A stretch of DNA of 64,000 nt from JAEXNA01 sp037189585 (GTDB lineage Bacteria > Vulcanimicrobiota > Xenobia > Xenobiales > JADMJV01): contig JBBCJA010000001.1 in assembly GCA_037189585.1 (NCBI GenBank), forward strand, positions 310,001 through 374,000, in the 5' to 3' direction. The position numbers and the translations under genes are program-made. A model generated the notes under the pieces. The model made no database searches. It had not been told where the DNA came from and saw only the letters and a program-made list of their open reading frames with translations. Shown piece by piece: positions 9,184 to 18,265 of the stretch (position 1 is its first letter; every line of letters starts with the position of its first letter).

Positions 9184-9275
9184 TGACAGACAGTGTTGGC
9201 GAGCCGATGTCCGAGTCCTTTACCCACCCGTATGCAAGAAAGGATATCACCGCCGGAGAGCCCAAAGGGAGGAGC

Positions 9276-9773
9276 ATGTCTCAATCCTTCTCGATTCGAC
9301 CGGCCATTCCGTCGGACATCGAAGGCGTTCTGGACCTGGCGGTCACGATGGTGCTTGCCTCGCGATCCGATCTGAGGCCGGAGGTCCCGGACCTGTCCAT
9401 TCTGGAGGCTCGTCGCCGGAATCTTGCTCAGCTTGAGGCCATCTTGGAGCTCCCCGAAGGGGGGCTTTTCGTTGCCACAGACGAGCGAGGGTGTCTCGTG
9501 GGCCACGTGATCTGCATGGGCAATAATATCGATTCGGTCAGTGAGGAACCTCAAGCTTGGGTCTATGACCTCTCGGTTCGTCCCGAGTGGTGGGGGAACG
9601 GCGTGGGAAGAGCTTTAATGGAAAAAGCCGAGGAGTTCGCGAGGTCGCTGGGTTTGGATTGGATCGGGTTAGGGGTGACGCAGGCTAATCAGCGGGCGTT
9701 GCGGTTCTATCAGGAGATCGGTTATGGAATCGAACGAGTTCAAATGGTGAAACGATTGGAGGCGGTACCATGA
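9276..9773 (+). CDS. GNAT family N-acetyltransferase
   Basis: 165 residues from ATG 9276, which follows GGGAGGAG; an upstream in-frame ATG at 9207 would extend into the divergent kinase start. GNAT motifs are visible: SIRPAIPSDIEGVLDL, VYDLSVRPEWWGNGVGRALM (acetyl-CoA binding loop R/QxxGxG/A) and TQANQRALRFYQEIGY. The substrate is not predictable. The stop codon overlaps the hutH start (ATGA), so translation of the two is probably coupled, which suggests a link to histidine catabolism or a simple shared operon. Confidence 0.85.
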   Translation: MSQSFSIRPAIPSDIEGVLDLAVTMVLASRSDLRPEVPDLSILEARRRNLAQLEAILELPEGGLFVATDERGCLVGHVICMGNNIDSVSEEPQAWVYDLSVRPEWWGNGVGRALMEKAEEFARSLGLDWIGLGVTQANQRALRFYQEIGYGIERVQMVKRLEAVP

Positions 9774-11302
9774 CGGCCGCGCTGAAACTTAATGGAGAGA
9801 GTTTGTCGCTCGGGGCTTTCGAGGCGGTCGCGCGTCAAAATGAAGTCGCGCTCTGTGACTCGGTGAGGGAGAAAGTCGCCAGGAGTCGCCAGGTGGTGGA
9901 GGACCTTCTCGCCGAAGGCGACACGATCTACGGTATCAACACGGGGTTTGGTAAACTCTCCTCCGAGCGGATCGCTAACGACCAGGTCAAAGAGCTTCAG
10001 CGGAATCTTATCTTGTCTCACAGCGCGGGGGTGGGACGCACGCTTTCACGAGAAGCTGTGAGGGGCATGATGGTCTTGCGCCTCAACTCTTTGGTGCGCG
10101 GCTATTCCGGCGTGCGCCAGGAGGTTCTTGACCAATTGGTATCGTGCCTCAATCGCGAAGTGATCCCCTGGGTGCCTAGCCGAGGATCGGTGGGGGCCAG
10201 TGGAGATTTGGCTCCTCTGGCCCACGTCGCGGCCGTTCTGATGGGGGAGGGGTACTGTCAAGCGGCCGATGGTGGGAAAGTGAGCGCCGCCTCAGCTTTG
10301 AGCGCGGCAGGCATGAGCCCTATCGAGTTCGAGGCCAAAGAGGCTCTGGCTCTGATCAACGGAACCCAGTTGATCGGCTCGGTGGGAGGTCTGGCTCTGG
10401 CCCGCGCCGGGCGCCTGCTGGTGGCGGCCGACATCATCGCCGGGATGAGCCTGGAGGCCCTGATGGGCACAGATTCGGTGTTCGCCGAGTCGGTGCACCT
10501 GGCTCGCCCTCATCCTGGACAGTTGGCGGTCGCCGAGCATCTTCGCGGACTGCTGGCCGGGAGCGAGTTGATCGCAAGCCACAAGCACTGTGGCAAGGTT
10601 CAAGACCCTTATTCCTTGCGTTGCATTCCTCAGGTACACGGCGCGGCCAGGGACGGTTGGAGCTGGTCGGTTCAAGTGTTCGAACGGGAATTCAACGCGG
10701 CCAGCGACAACCCCGTGGTCTTGACATCCGAACGCCGCATCGTTAGCGGAGGAAACTTTCATGGAGCTCCCGTGGCCCTGGCCTGCGACACCGCGGCGGT
10801 GGCCCTCTCCTACCTCGGAAGCATGTCGGAGAGGCGCTGTGACAAGCTGTTGGACACGCGTGAGAGCGGACTGCCGCCTTTTCTAACCGACCACGGAGGG
10901 CTCTGCTCGGGCCTTATGATCGCTCAATATGGGGCGGCGGCGCTGGTCAATGAAAACAAACTTCTCTCGCACTCGGTCACTTCCGACTCGATCCCCACCT
11001 CGGCGGGTCACGAGGACCACGTCAGCATGGGTCCCGCCGCGGCCTTCAAGCTCCGCCGCATGGTGGAAAACCTCGAGCAGATCCTGGCCGCAGAATGGAT
11101 CTGCGCGGGCCAAGCCCTGGAGTACCGACGACCGCTAAAATTTGGCCCAGGAACCGAACGCGGCTTGGAGGTGCTTCGCCGGCGGGTGGCGCCGCTCAAG
11201 GAGGACCGCTACCTGGCTGACGATCTGGCCGAGGCCAAGCGGTTTCTGACTGAGGGAGCTCTATGCGAACCTTCCGAACTCCCGTCCGAGCTCGTCTGCT
11301 GA
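9770..11302 (+). CDS. hutH: histidine ammonia-lyase
   Basis: 510 residues, the normal HutH length. YGINTGFGKLS and the GSVGASGDLAPLAH motif are present; Ala143-Ser144-Gly145 would cyclise into the MIO electrophile. Other conserved segments are LINGTQLIGSVG, QDPYSLRCIPQVHGA and SDNPVV. The enzyme deaminates L-histidine to urocanate in the cytoplasm. No hutU, hutI or hutG is in the window, so the rest of the pathway lies elsewhere or is absent. A tyrosine or phenylalanine ammonia-lyase activity cannot be excluded, but the sequence looks like a standard HutH. Confidence 0.95.
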   Translation: MTAALKLNGESLSLGAFEAVARQNEVALCDSVREKVARSRQVVEDLLAEGDTIYGINTGFGKLSSERIANDQVKELQRNLILSHSAGVGRTLSREAVRGMMVLRLNSLVRGYSGVRQEVLDQLVSCLNREVIPWVPSRGSVGASGDLAPLAHVAAVLMGEGYCQAADGGKVSAASALSAAGMSPIEFEAKEALALINGTQLIGSVGGLALARAGRLLVAADIIAGMSLEALMGTDSVFAESVHLARPHPGQLAVAEHLRGLLAGSELIASHKHCGKVQDPYSLRCIPQVHGAARDGWSWSVQVFEREFNAASDNPVVLTSERRIVSGGNFHGAPVALACDTAAVALSYLGSMSERRCDKLLDTRESGLPPFLTDHGGLCSGLMIAQYGAAALVNENKLLSHSVTSDSIPTSAGHEDHVSMGPAAAFKLRRMVENLEQILAAEWICAGQALEYRRPLKFGPGTERGLEVLRRRVAPLKEDRYLADDLAEAKRFLTEGALCEPSELPSELVC

Positions 11303-11434
11303 AAAGCCTATGCGGAGTACGTTACATCGAACGGACCTTCGAAGTTCGAAGGAAGTGCTCTCGGCCTGGGAGAACCCCTGGCCGGTAAGCCACGATGGAG
11401 GAATAGGTCGGCTCTCGGGCCCTCACTGACGACT

Positions 11435-13693
11435 ATGGACGCACCAAGACACCGATTTCGTCGCGAAGATATCGAGGGAGATTCCTCCAATGAGGGTCTC
11501 TCACCCGTTGACCTAAGGATCGTCTCCATTGAAGACGAGCTGAAGACCATCTCCTATTCGAGCGCTATGGCGGCACGTGACAGCCAGGCACTGCGAGCCC
11601 GCGTCGACGAGCTAGAGAAGAGTTCGGGTATGGATCTCGACAGTACGCTGTCGAAGGTCTACGACCATATCGAGACTCAGGACGACCGTATCGAGCAGGT
11701 TTTTGACCGGCTTCAGGTTTTAGAGCGACGCCTACAAGAGATAGGCCAGCGCCTCGATAATCTCGGAGAGATCGGTCGAATCGAGAATCTGCCCAGTCTT
11801 TTAGAACAGACTTTGGTCGCGAGTCTCGACGATCTCGAGGCTCGTTTTGAATCCCGCCTAGGCGAGATGGAGTCTGGCTCGCACGGCGGAGCGGCTCCGG
11901 AAGAGGTTCAGGCTGTCCGCCAAGAAATCGACGCCAAGAACCGCGAGCTTCGTTTGCAGCTAGAGAAGCTTTTGGAGAAGCGCCAAGACGAGACGGTCGA
12001 GTTGATCGAGAACGCTGTTCGCAATCTTCGAATTGAAGATTTCAAAGAGATCAATGTCCGAGAAATGGATCTGCTGCGCAGCGCCTTGGTCGAACTGCAG
12101 GAGTCCACCGAATTTCTTCCCACCCGCGAGGATTTCGAGCGGCTTGAAAGCGCGAGCTCCTCCAAGGAAGGCGCTAGCAGCGAGGAGACCCAGGCCATCG
12201 CCGCTCAGCTCCGGGACACCCAGGCCGAGTTCAAGGCTCTTAAAGGCCAGCTCGAGTCCATCAAGGGACTGTTCAGTGGTGGGGATGATTGGGCCGAGCG
12301 TCTTCAACAGGGCCTGGAATCGATGCGGGAATCCGCCAGTGTCGTCGAGGGTCATCAAGAGCGGGTTGACCTAGCCTTACGGCTAGTTACACAACTGGAA
12401 GAAAAGAGTCGAGGACTGGCCTCCGGGGGCACGGGTTCCGAAGCGCAGGTCGATTACGACCTGTCTCCTCCGGCGGGCGAAGTTCAACTGAAACTGACTC
12501 TGCGCGACCTGGTTCGCGAGATGGTCAAGAATAGAGTGAGCGACCTCCATATCAAAACCGGACGTGCCATAACCGCGCGAATCGGGAAAGAGCTCATTCA
12601 GTTCTCGACCCCGCCCCTAACGCCAGCCGATTCCTTTCATCTGATCTCGTCGGCGCTACGTCCGAGTCACCGACGCCGCTTGGTGGAGGAGCGAGACATC
12701 GAGTTCGTCTATCAATACGAGTCGATTCGTCTGCGGGGCAATGTTTTCTTTGACCGTAGCAACCTCTCGGCGACCTTCAAGATGCTCTCCAACCGTCCGC
12801 CGGAACTGGAGAATCTCGGATTACCGAAAGCCTTTTCAGGGCTTCTTGGGCGTCCTTCCGGTCTGATCTTAGTCTGCGGTCTACCCGGCTCCGGCCGGAC
12901 CACGACTTTGACGGCGTCCTTAGATTTTCTCAACCGGACCCGCCAGCTCCATCTGGTCTCTTTGGAGGACCGGCTCGATTACACTCACGAAGACCGACGC
13001 AGTCTGGTCACTCAACGGGAACTGGGCGCTGATATCGTCTCCCTAGCTCAGGGTATGAACCGGGCCATTGGTCAGGACGCCGACGTGATTTTTGTCTCGG
13101 ATCTCGCTGACAGGGCTACCATGGAAGCGACTTTCTCCGCCGTCGAGTCGGGACTGCTGGTGGTGGGAGCGCTCACCGCCCAGAACGCCGAGGACGCTAT
13201 TCCTCGTTTGATCAACCTGTTTCCGGAACCGGAACGGAAAATGAGAGCACGAATTTTCTCCGGAGCTCTTCAAGGAATTCTGGCCTTAAAACTCTTTGAA
13301 CGTGCCGATGGTGAAGGGCAGGTCCCGGCCTCGGAGCTTCTTCTCGCGAATTCGATGGTCAAGCGGTTGATCGAAGATGCCAACCTTTCGGCACTTCACG
13401 CCCAGATCACCAAGGGTGCACCAGAGGGGATGCAGACTTTCGGCCAGTCGATCGAACGACTTGTCGAGACAGGCCTGATTCGTTCTGAGGACGCCACTCG
13501 CGAGCTGGAGCGTTTGGGCGAGCTTTCCGTTCCTCGGATCGGCGCTCCACCGGCGACCTCGAAGCCGGTCACGGCGATCAACCCGACTTCACCCTCGCGG
13601 GCCTCTGGAGAGATGTCGGCCGTGGAGCCCGCCAGTCAGCAATCCTCACCAGAGGCTTTCGGTGAGGAAGATACCCTGATGAACTGGTTGTAA
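11435..13693 (+). CDS. coiled-coil protein fused to a PilT-like ATPase with degenerate active site
   Basis: 752 residues. Residues 20-345 are heptad-rich, highly charged coiled coil. Residues 355-690 match the PilT/PilU secretion-ATPase core: LRDLVREMVKNRVSDLHIK, LEDRLDYTHEDRRSLVTQRELG-type Asp box, and VIFVSDLADRATMEATFSAV. Key residues have changed: Walker A reads GLPGSGRTT with Arg488 in place of Lys, the Walker B Glu of GEMRD is Asp in SDLAD, and the His-box histidines are lost (GLLVVGALTA). It is therefore probably a non-hydrolysing, structural member of the retraction-ATPase family. The window's two minor-pilin clusters make a type IV pilus context plausible. It is followed 6 nt later by the yggS-like gene. 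Confidence 0.85.
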   Translation: MDAPRHRFRREDIEGDSSNEGLSPVDLRIVSIEDELKTISYSSAMAARDSQALRARVDELEKSSGMDLDSTLSKVYDHIETQDDRIEQVFDRLQVLERRLQEIGQRLDNLGEIGRIENLPSLLEQTLVASLDDLEARFESRLGEMESGSHGGAAPEEVQAVRQEIDAKNRELRLQLEKLLEKRQDETVELIENAVRNLRIEDFKEINVREMDLLRSALVELQESTEFLPTREDFERLESASSSKEGASSEETQAIAAQLRDTQAEFKALKGQLESIKGLFSGGDDWAERLQQGLESMRESASVVEGHQERVDLALRLVTQLEEKSRGLASGGTGSEAQVDYDLSPPAGEVQLKLTLRDLVREMVKNRVSDLHIKTGRAITARIGKELIQFSTPPLTPADSFHLISSALRPSHRRRLVEERDIEFVYQYESIRLRGNVFFDRSNLSATFKMLSNRPPELENLGLPKAFSGLLGRPSGLILVCGLPGSGRTTTLTASLDFLNRTRQLHLVSLEDRLDYTHEDRRSLVTQRELGADIVSLAQGMNRAIGQDADVIFVSDLADRATMEATFSAVESGLLVVGALTAQNAEDAIPRLINLFPEPERKMRARIFSGALQGILALKLFERADGEGQVPASELLLANSMVKRLIEDANLSALHAQITKGAPEGMQTFGQSIERLVETGLIRSEDATRELERLGELSVPRIGAPPATSKPVTAINPTSPSRASGEMSAVEPASQQSSPEAFGEEDTLMNWL

Positions 13694-13699
13694 GGAGCT

Positions 13700-14437
13700 T
13701 TGTTCGGAGATCCTTTCGGCGAAAAACTTCCCGTTCCACCTCCCCGGGCCGCCATTCCATCGGCTATCACCGAGGTTCGAGAATCGATTCAAAGGGCCGC
13801 CATCACGGCGGGACGAGATCCGGCTTCCGTTCGCCTGGTCGGTATCACCAAGACCCGGACGATCGATGAGATACGCCAGGCTTTGGACAGCGGGGTTGAA
13901 GACCTGGGGGAAAACTATATCCAGGAAGCGCGGGAAAAAGCGCGCAAACTTCCCGGCGCGCGCTGGCACATGGTGGGAAACCTTCAGAAGAACAAGGTCA
14001 ACCTCGCTGTCGACCTTTTCGAGGTAATTCACTCGCTCGACAGCGTGTCTCTGATTTCGAGGTTGGAGGCTAGGTGCGCGGCGCGTCGTCGCAACCTGGT
14101 AGGCTTAATCCAGGTCACCCTGGGCGGTGAGAAAACCAAAAAAGGCTTGAATCCGGACAAGGTCCTGGCCCTCCTCGACGAAGTGGCTAAGGAGCCTCCC
14201 GAGTTTTTGCGCCTCTCAGGATTGATGACGATTCCCCCTCCCGTGGAAGACCCGGAAGAGAATCGCCAACACTTTCGTACCTTGCGGGAGACCTTAGAGC
14301 GAATTTTGGCCAAAGGTTACCCTTTCTGGTCGGGGACCGAGCTTTCCATGGGAATGAGTGACGACTATCGGGTCGCTATCGAGGAGGGCGCGACCATGAT
14401 TCGTCTCGGGCGGATTCTCTTCGGCGAACGCGATTGA
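13700..14437 (+). CDS. YggS/PROSC family pyridoxal-phosphate homeostasis protein
   Basis: 245 residues from TTG 13700, which has AAGGAG two to three bases upstream of the spacer. Conserved blocks are LVGITKTR (PLP-binding lysine), LGENYIQEA, WHMVGNLQKNKV and LSMGMSDDYRVAIEEGATMIRLG. The fold-type III barrel binds PLP without known catalysis and buffers the PLP pool. Its place immediately before sepF matches the yggS-sepF order seen in Firmicutes, Actinobacteria and Cyanobacteria, which supports both calls. Confidence 0.93.
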   Translation: MFGDPFGEKLPVPPPRAAIPSAITEVRESIQRAAITAGRDPASVRLVGITKTRTIDEIRQALDSGVEDLGENYIQEAREKARKLPGARWHMVGNLQKNKVNLAVDLFEVIHSLDSVSLISRLEARCAARRRNLVGLIQVTLGGEKTKKGLNPDKVLALLDEVAKEPPEFLRLSGLMTIPPPVEDPEENRQHFRTLRETLERILAKGYPFWSGTELSMGMSDDYRVAIEEGATMIRLGRILFGERD

Positions 14438-14563
14438 CCAAGACCAGTTCCTTCCTTTTCGGGCAGGGTTGAAGGTTCTTCACGGGAACTCGAGCTTAGA
14501 GGCTTGACCTCGTTTTCAACTCGACTAGGCGAGCGGAGGCTCGAATCTGTGGCAGGACGCGTG

Positions 14564-15028
14564 ATGGATAGTTTAAAACGATTCTTTACTCTCGAGGAAG
14601 AGAGCTACAACTCCCAATCGCAGGACTCTGACCAGATGGACTTCTCCGACTATTCTGTTTCAGCGGCCGACCATCCCGTTCCCGAGGTCCGCTCGTCTCG
14701 CAACGTGGTTCCCCTGCCCACGCAACACCAGCCACAACGCAAGCAGGAGATCGTCGTTCTAGAGCCGGCCTCTTTCGCCGACGCTCGAGAGATCGCCGAA
14801 ACCCTCAAGCTCAATAAGTGCATTCTTTTGAACATGCGTAAAACGGACAAAGAGCTGGCTCGCCGGATCGTGGACTTTCTCTCTGGTATCTCTTACGCCA
14901 TTGAAGGGCAGTCTCAGAAAGTCGCCGACCAGATCTACCTCTTCACTCCCGGCCACTTCGACATCATCATCCATGACCAGTTGGGCGGTAAAGAGGAAGG
15001 GGTCCACGTCTCCGGAGAAGGTTTTTAG
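14564..15028 (+). CDS. sepF: SepF-type cell division protein
   Basis: 154 residues from ATG 14564 (AGGA about 8 bases upstream); an in-frame TTG 14504 would add 20 residues unlike SepF. The N-terminal amphipathic membrane-targeting region (MDSLKRFFTL) is followed by an acidic and Gln-rich linker. The SepF core begins with EIVVLEPASFADAREIAETL and continues with CILLNMRKTDKELARRIVDFLSG and QIYLFTPGHFDI. SepF bundles FtsZ filaments and anchors them to the membrane. Its presence argues against a proteobacterial host. Confidence 0.88.
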   Translation: MDSLKRFFTLEEESYNSQSQDSDQMDFSDYSVSAADHPVPEVRSSRNVVPLPTQHQPQRKQEIVVLEPASFADAREIAETLKLNKCILLNMRKTDKELARRIVDFLSGISYAIEGQSQKVADQIYLFTPGHFDIIIHDQLGGKEEGVHVSGEGF

Positions 15029-15039
15029 CCTAACACGCT

Positions 15040-15342
15040 TTGTTTTCCGTAGAGATTCAGATTCGCTTCTCCTGTAAGAACTGTAGCCAACCGGTTAAGC
15101 GACGCTTTCTCGACTATCTTTCCACCAGAACCACGGTCTGCCCCAACTGCGGCGTGAAGATGGTTCACTTCGCCCGGGGACAAACCGGCGCCGGGGAATC
15201 GGTCGACTTGAACGACTTGGGCCAGAAGATCGAACGCCTCGAGGGCGATTGGGGAGCGCTGGTCAACGAGTATCTCTATCACCAGACCAACCGCTGGACC
15301 GATGACGACCCCGACCTGGGTCCGCTGACCGAGGCGCCTTAG
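15040..15342 (+). CDS. small zinc-ribbon-like protein
   Basis: 100 residues, starting at TTG 15040 only 11 nt after sepF. Two CxxC knuckles (CKNC at about 12-15 and CPNC at about 35-38) suggest one zinc ribbon, followed by a charged tail with a predicted helix (LNDLGQKIERLEGDWGALV). No family is recognised. The gene shares its stop codon with the convergent FHA gene through TTAG at 15339-15342. The start is uncertain because no good ribosome site is visible. Confidence 0.65.
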   Translation: MFSVEIQIRFSCKNCSQPVKRRFLDYLSTRTTVCPNCGVKMVHFARGQTGAGESVDLNDLGQKIERLEGDWGALVNEYLYHQTNRWTDDDPDLGPLTEAP

Positions 15343-16046
15343 AGCTGGCCCGGGCGGGGTGACCAGGCTTCGGTACCCTCATCCTCGTCGTCATCATCGT
15401 CGTGGAATCCGGCGCTGGGATCCAGGCTGAAACCTCCGCCGCTAAAGTCTCCACTGGAGCCTGAGTTGGCTCTGACCGAGTTGTCGTTACCACTGGGCAG
15501 GCCTCCGACGGCTTTGAGGTTGTCGTCGGCCGGTGCCTCGAACCAGAATTCGATGTCTCCGATAGAGACGCGATCTCCATCGCACAGGAGATACTCTTGA
15601 ACACGCTGTCCGTTGACATAGGTTCCGTTGGAAGAGCCCAGGTCGCGGAGGAGGTACCCTTCGGCCAGACGAGTGATGGAGGAGTGTTGGCGAGAGACGC
15701 TGTTGTCGTTGAGCATGATGGCGCACTTGACTTCACGTCCGATGATCACGTGATCTTTGTTGAGAGGAAAACCACTACGCGAACCGATCCCTTTGGGCCT
15801 TAACCAGGCCCAACTCTGTTTTCGGACGGTGGGAAGAACGGTGGAGCCTTCTTGGAGCGGAAACAGCTTCGGTACGGCGAGCTGGCTAACCCCCAGGCTG
15901 AGCGCCATGAACAAGATAACAAGCACGTAGGATAGGACTGGTGGAACGATCAGGTGCTTTCCAGTAAAACTGAGCATGAGCCAGGCGCATCCGGCGCCCG
16001 CCACCAGCATGAAAATATGGAAGCAAAGTCGCTTAATGTAGGTCAT
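15339..16046 (-). CDS. membrane-anchored FHA domain protein
   Basis: 235 residues from ATG 16046, whose ATGA overlaps the stop of the upstream kinase gene. Two membrane segments (about 7-27 and 33-58) precede an FHA domain at about 90-170 with HVIIGRE, SVSRQHSSI and LGSSNGTYVNGQRV. The C-terminal tail is Ser/Gly-rich then acidic (HDDDDDEDEG). FHA domains bind phosphothreonine, so this protein is probably a target or adaptor of the kinase encoded immediately upstream. The three genes from 19237 to 15339 form a signalling operon on the minus strand. Confidence 0.9.
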   Translation of the reverse strand: MTYIKRLCFHIFMLVAGAGCAWLMLSFTGKHLIVPPVLSYVLVILFMALSLGVSQLAVPKLFPLQEGSTVLPTVRKQSWAWLRPKGIGSRSGFPLNKDHVIIGREVKCAIMLNDNSVSRQHSSITRLAEGYLLRDLGSSNGTYVNGQRVQEYLLCDGDRVSIGDIEFWFEAPADDNLKAVGGLPSGNDNSVRANSGSSGDFSGGGFSLDPSAGFHDDDDDEDEGTEAWSPRPGQL

Positions 16047-18259
16047 GGGATCCTCGATTCTGGCGTGACAGGGATCCATCCCGAGGATGTCCAGCGGTAA
16101 CGGATCGCGCTCGCGGGGCCTGTTTTTCCCGCCGATGTTCGGTCGAGAGTCAAGCCCTGATAGTCGGTCTTGGTTGGTTGGGCGGTTAAGGCTACCGCGT
16201 CAAAAATGGCGGCTTCCGAAGCGGTCATGCTTTCGCTCGCTCTTAAAGCTTGGGAAGGGCGAAGGGGGCTGCCCAGAACTAGGGCCTCGGCTTTCATCTT
16301 TGGTCCGAGTTGGGGAAGTTTCGAAGTGCCGATGGCCAGAAGAAGCAGTCGCCCCGAATTTGTGCTCTGGCTGTCGGGAACCCGCTCGGCTTCGAGCACA
16401 AGCGTTGCATTTTCGCCCTCAGAGCGTGACAAGAGTTGCTCGAAGTTCTCGGGTGAGCCGGAATACTCGACTTTCTCGGCCTTGGCGGGCACGGGGGGGG
16501 GCGCCGCCCAGAGCAGCTTGCCGTCCGCTTTGAGAGAGAAAAGGCCGCTCAGGTCGCCCTTGCCTTCCAAAAGCCAGGTCTGATGGTCCAAGGGGGGTGC
16601 GGAAATGACGAAATCAGGCTTGAGTGACGCGCTTGCCGGTAAATTGGCGACGGCCGAGTCGCTGTCCACCACGATAACCTTTTGACCGCCCGCTGAGGGC
16701 GACTCGGCCAGACTCTTGAGGGTGGAATTGAGGCTTCTCGGAGAGTACGGTCTGGGCAGCACGACCAACAGATGTTTGTCGATCCCGCCCTGCCCATTGA
16801 TGGCCGCCACCGCCTGGCCGGCACCGATAAAAAGTTGATTTTCTCGAGGACCGTCCACCAGGCTATCAGGATAGAGAAGATGGACCATCTTGGGGGCGCC
16901 CGGACTGCTTATGGCGGCCGCGAGCAGGTTGAGTCGATAGAGGGGCTGCTTGCTTTCGGTCAGTTCTGAAAGTCTTGCCTCAGAAGAGAGCGGCAGAAGC
17001 TTGCTCGGATCACCGGAGAGGAGAAGTTGGCGAATGGCCTCCTCGGAGCCCGTCTGTCGGTTAACTCGATTGAGCGAGGAGGCCAGCCGAGTCAAGCTTT
17101 CCAAGATCTTCTGTCGTCCGGGCTCGCCGATGGCGTAGAGTCCACCGCCTAACGCCAACAAGACGCTTGCCGCCAAAAGCCAGCGGCCTAGACGCCGCTT
17201 CTTTCCGGTCGGTTGGACCACGACCGCCGGGGGAGTGGCCACGCCGGAGGTCTGAGCGGTCAGGGCTCCGGAAGTCGCCGTGGGGGTCGCGGCAGCTCCT
17301 GAGGTCGCCGCCGGTTGGGCCGAGGTTTGAACGTTCGCGGCGGCTCCAGGCGTGCCACTCTTCGGCCCAGCGGTCGAGGCCGTAGCGGCGGCTATCGCGG
17401 GGCCTGGCGGCGGCGCCGGAGGAGCTCCCACGACACGGGTGCTCTGCTTGTCTCGTGACAAGATCGCTTTGATGTCATTTTTCATCTCCAACATGCTCTG
17501 ATAGCGATCCGCCGGGTCCAGCTGGGTGGCGCGGGCTAGCATGGCCGCGGTGGACTCTTTGAGGGCGGGATTCAGATTGCGAGCCGGAGGCACGAGAAAA
17601 GGGGTTTGTGTGGCGGTCGGGTCTCGACCGGTCAAGGCGTGATGCAAAGTGACGCCCAGGGCGTAGATGTCCGAACGCGGGTCGGTTTGGGCCGCGTATT
17701 GCTCGGGTGGAGCGTAGCCGGGCGAGCCGATTCGCATGGTGTCGCCCTTTTTGGCCTGGTCAAAGTGGCGGGCGATACCGAAGTCGATCAGCTTGACACC
17801 CTGGTCGCAGAGCATGATGTTGCTCGGTTTGACGTCCCGAAAGACGATGGGCGGTTCATGTTTGTGGAGATAGAAAAGAACGGTGGCGATCTGTTCTCCC
17901 CACTCGAGAACCTGGTCTTCAGGCAGCGGACCCTTCTTGGCCTCGAGCTTTTGCGCCAGGTCCTCTCCGTCGATGAACTCCATGGAAAGATAGTACTTCC
18001 CGGCGAATTGGAAGTAGTCGTAGACTTTGGGGATGTGACGATGGTTAAGGGAGGCTAGCAGTTTGGCCTCGCGGTGAAAAAGTTCCACCGCCATCTGTTG
18101 CTCTTTGGGATCGGAGTAGGCGGCGGTCATCTCTTTGACCACCACGATGGCGTTATTGTACTTGCGATCGTAGGCCAGGTACAAGTTCGACATCCCACCC
18201 TGCCCGACCAGGCGGATGACCTGATATCGCCCCGCTATGACACTGTTAGGTTGAAACAT
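16043..18259 (-). CDS. transmembrane Ser/Thr protein kinase with a PBP-like extracellular domain
   Basis: 738 residues. An intact Hanks-type kinase domain (about 10-270) has GQGGMSNLYLAYD, Lys42, FRDVKPSNIML (Asp142, Asn147), IDFG (Asp159) and GSPGYAPPEQY. A low-complexity Ala/Pro/Thr linker (275-350) leads to one membrane helix (about 358-377). The outer part contains GQAVAAINGQGGIDKHLL (about 481-498) followed by VLPRPYSPRSLN and KVIVVDSDSAV, which resembles the first subdomain of type I periplasmic binding proteins such as LivJ. It is probably a ligand-sensing receptor kinase acting on the neighbouring FHA protein. Kinase call is firm; sensor identity is inferred. Confidence 0.9.
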   Translation of the reverse strand: MFQPNSVIAGRYQVIRLVGQGGMSNLYLAYDRKYNNAIVVVKEMTAAYSDPKEQQMAVELFHREAKLLASLNHRHIPKVYDYFQFAGKYYLSMEFIDGEDLAQKLEAKKGPLPEDQVLEWGEQIATVLFYLHKHEPPIVFRDVKPSNIMLCDQGVKLIDFGIARHFDQAKKGDTMRIGSPGYAPPEQYAAQTDPRSDIYALGVTLHHALTGRDPTATQTPFLVPPARNLNPALKESTAAMLARATQLDPADRYQSMLEMKNDIKAILSRDKQSTRVVGAPPAPPPGPAIAAATASTAGPKSGTPGAAANVQTSAQPAATSGAAATPTATSGALTAQTSGVATPPAVVVQPTGKKRRLGRWLLAASVLLALGGGLYAIGEPGRQKILESLTRLASSLNRVNRQTGSEEAIRQLLLSGDPSKLLPLSSEARLSELTESKQPLYRLNLLAAAISSPGAPKMVHLLYPDSLVDGPRENQLFIGAGQAVAAINGQGGIDKHLLVVLPRPYSPRSLNSTLKSLAESPSAGGQKVIVVDSDSAVANLPASASLKPDFVISAPPLDHQTWLLEGKGDLSGLFSLKADGKLLWAAPPPVPAKAEKVEYSGSPENFEQLLSRSEGENATLVLEAERVPDSQSTNSGRLLLLAIGTSKLPQLGPKMKAEALVLGSPLRPSQALRASESMTASEAAIFDAVALTAQPTKTDYQGLTLDRTSAGKTGPASAIRYRWTSSGWIPVTPESRIP

Positions 18260-18265
18260 TGATCA

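Noticed and set aside
11336..11352. inverted repeat CCTTCGAA..TTCGAAGG after hutH as a terminator
   Set aside because: The palindrome is perfect but has a one-base loop and no following T-run, so I do not call it.
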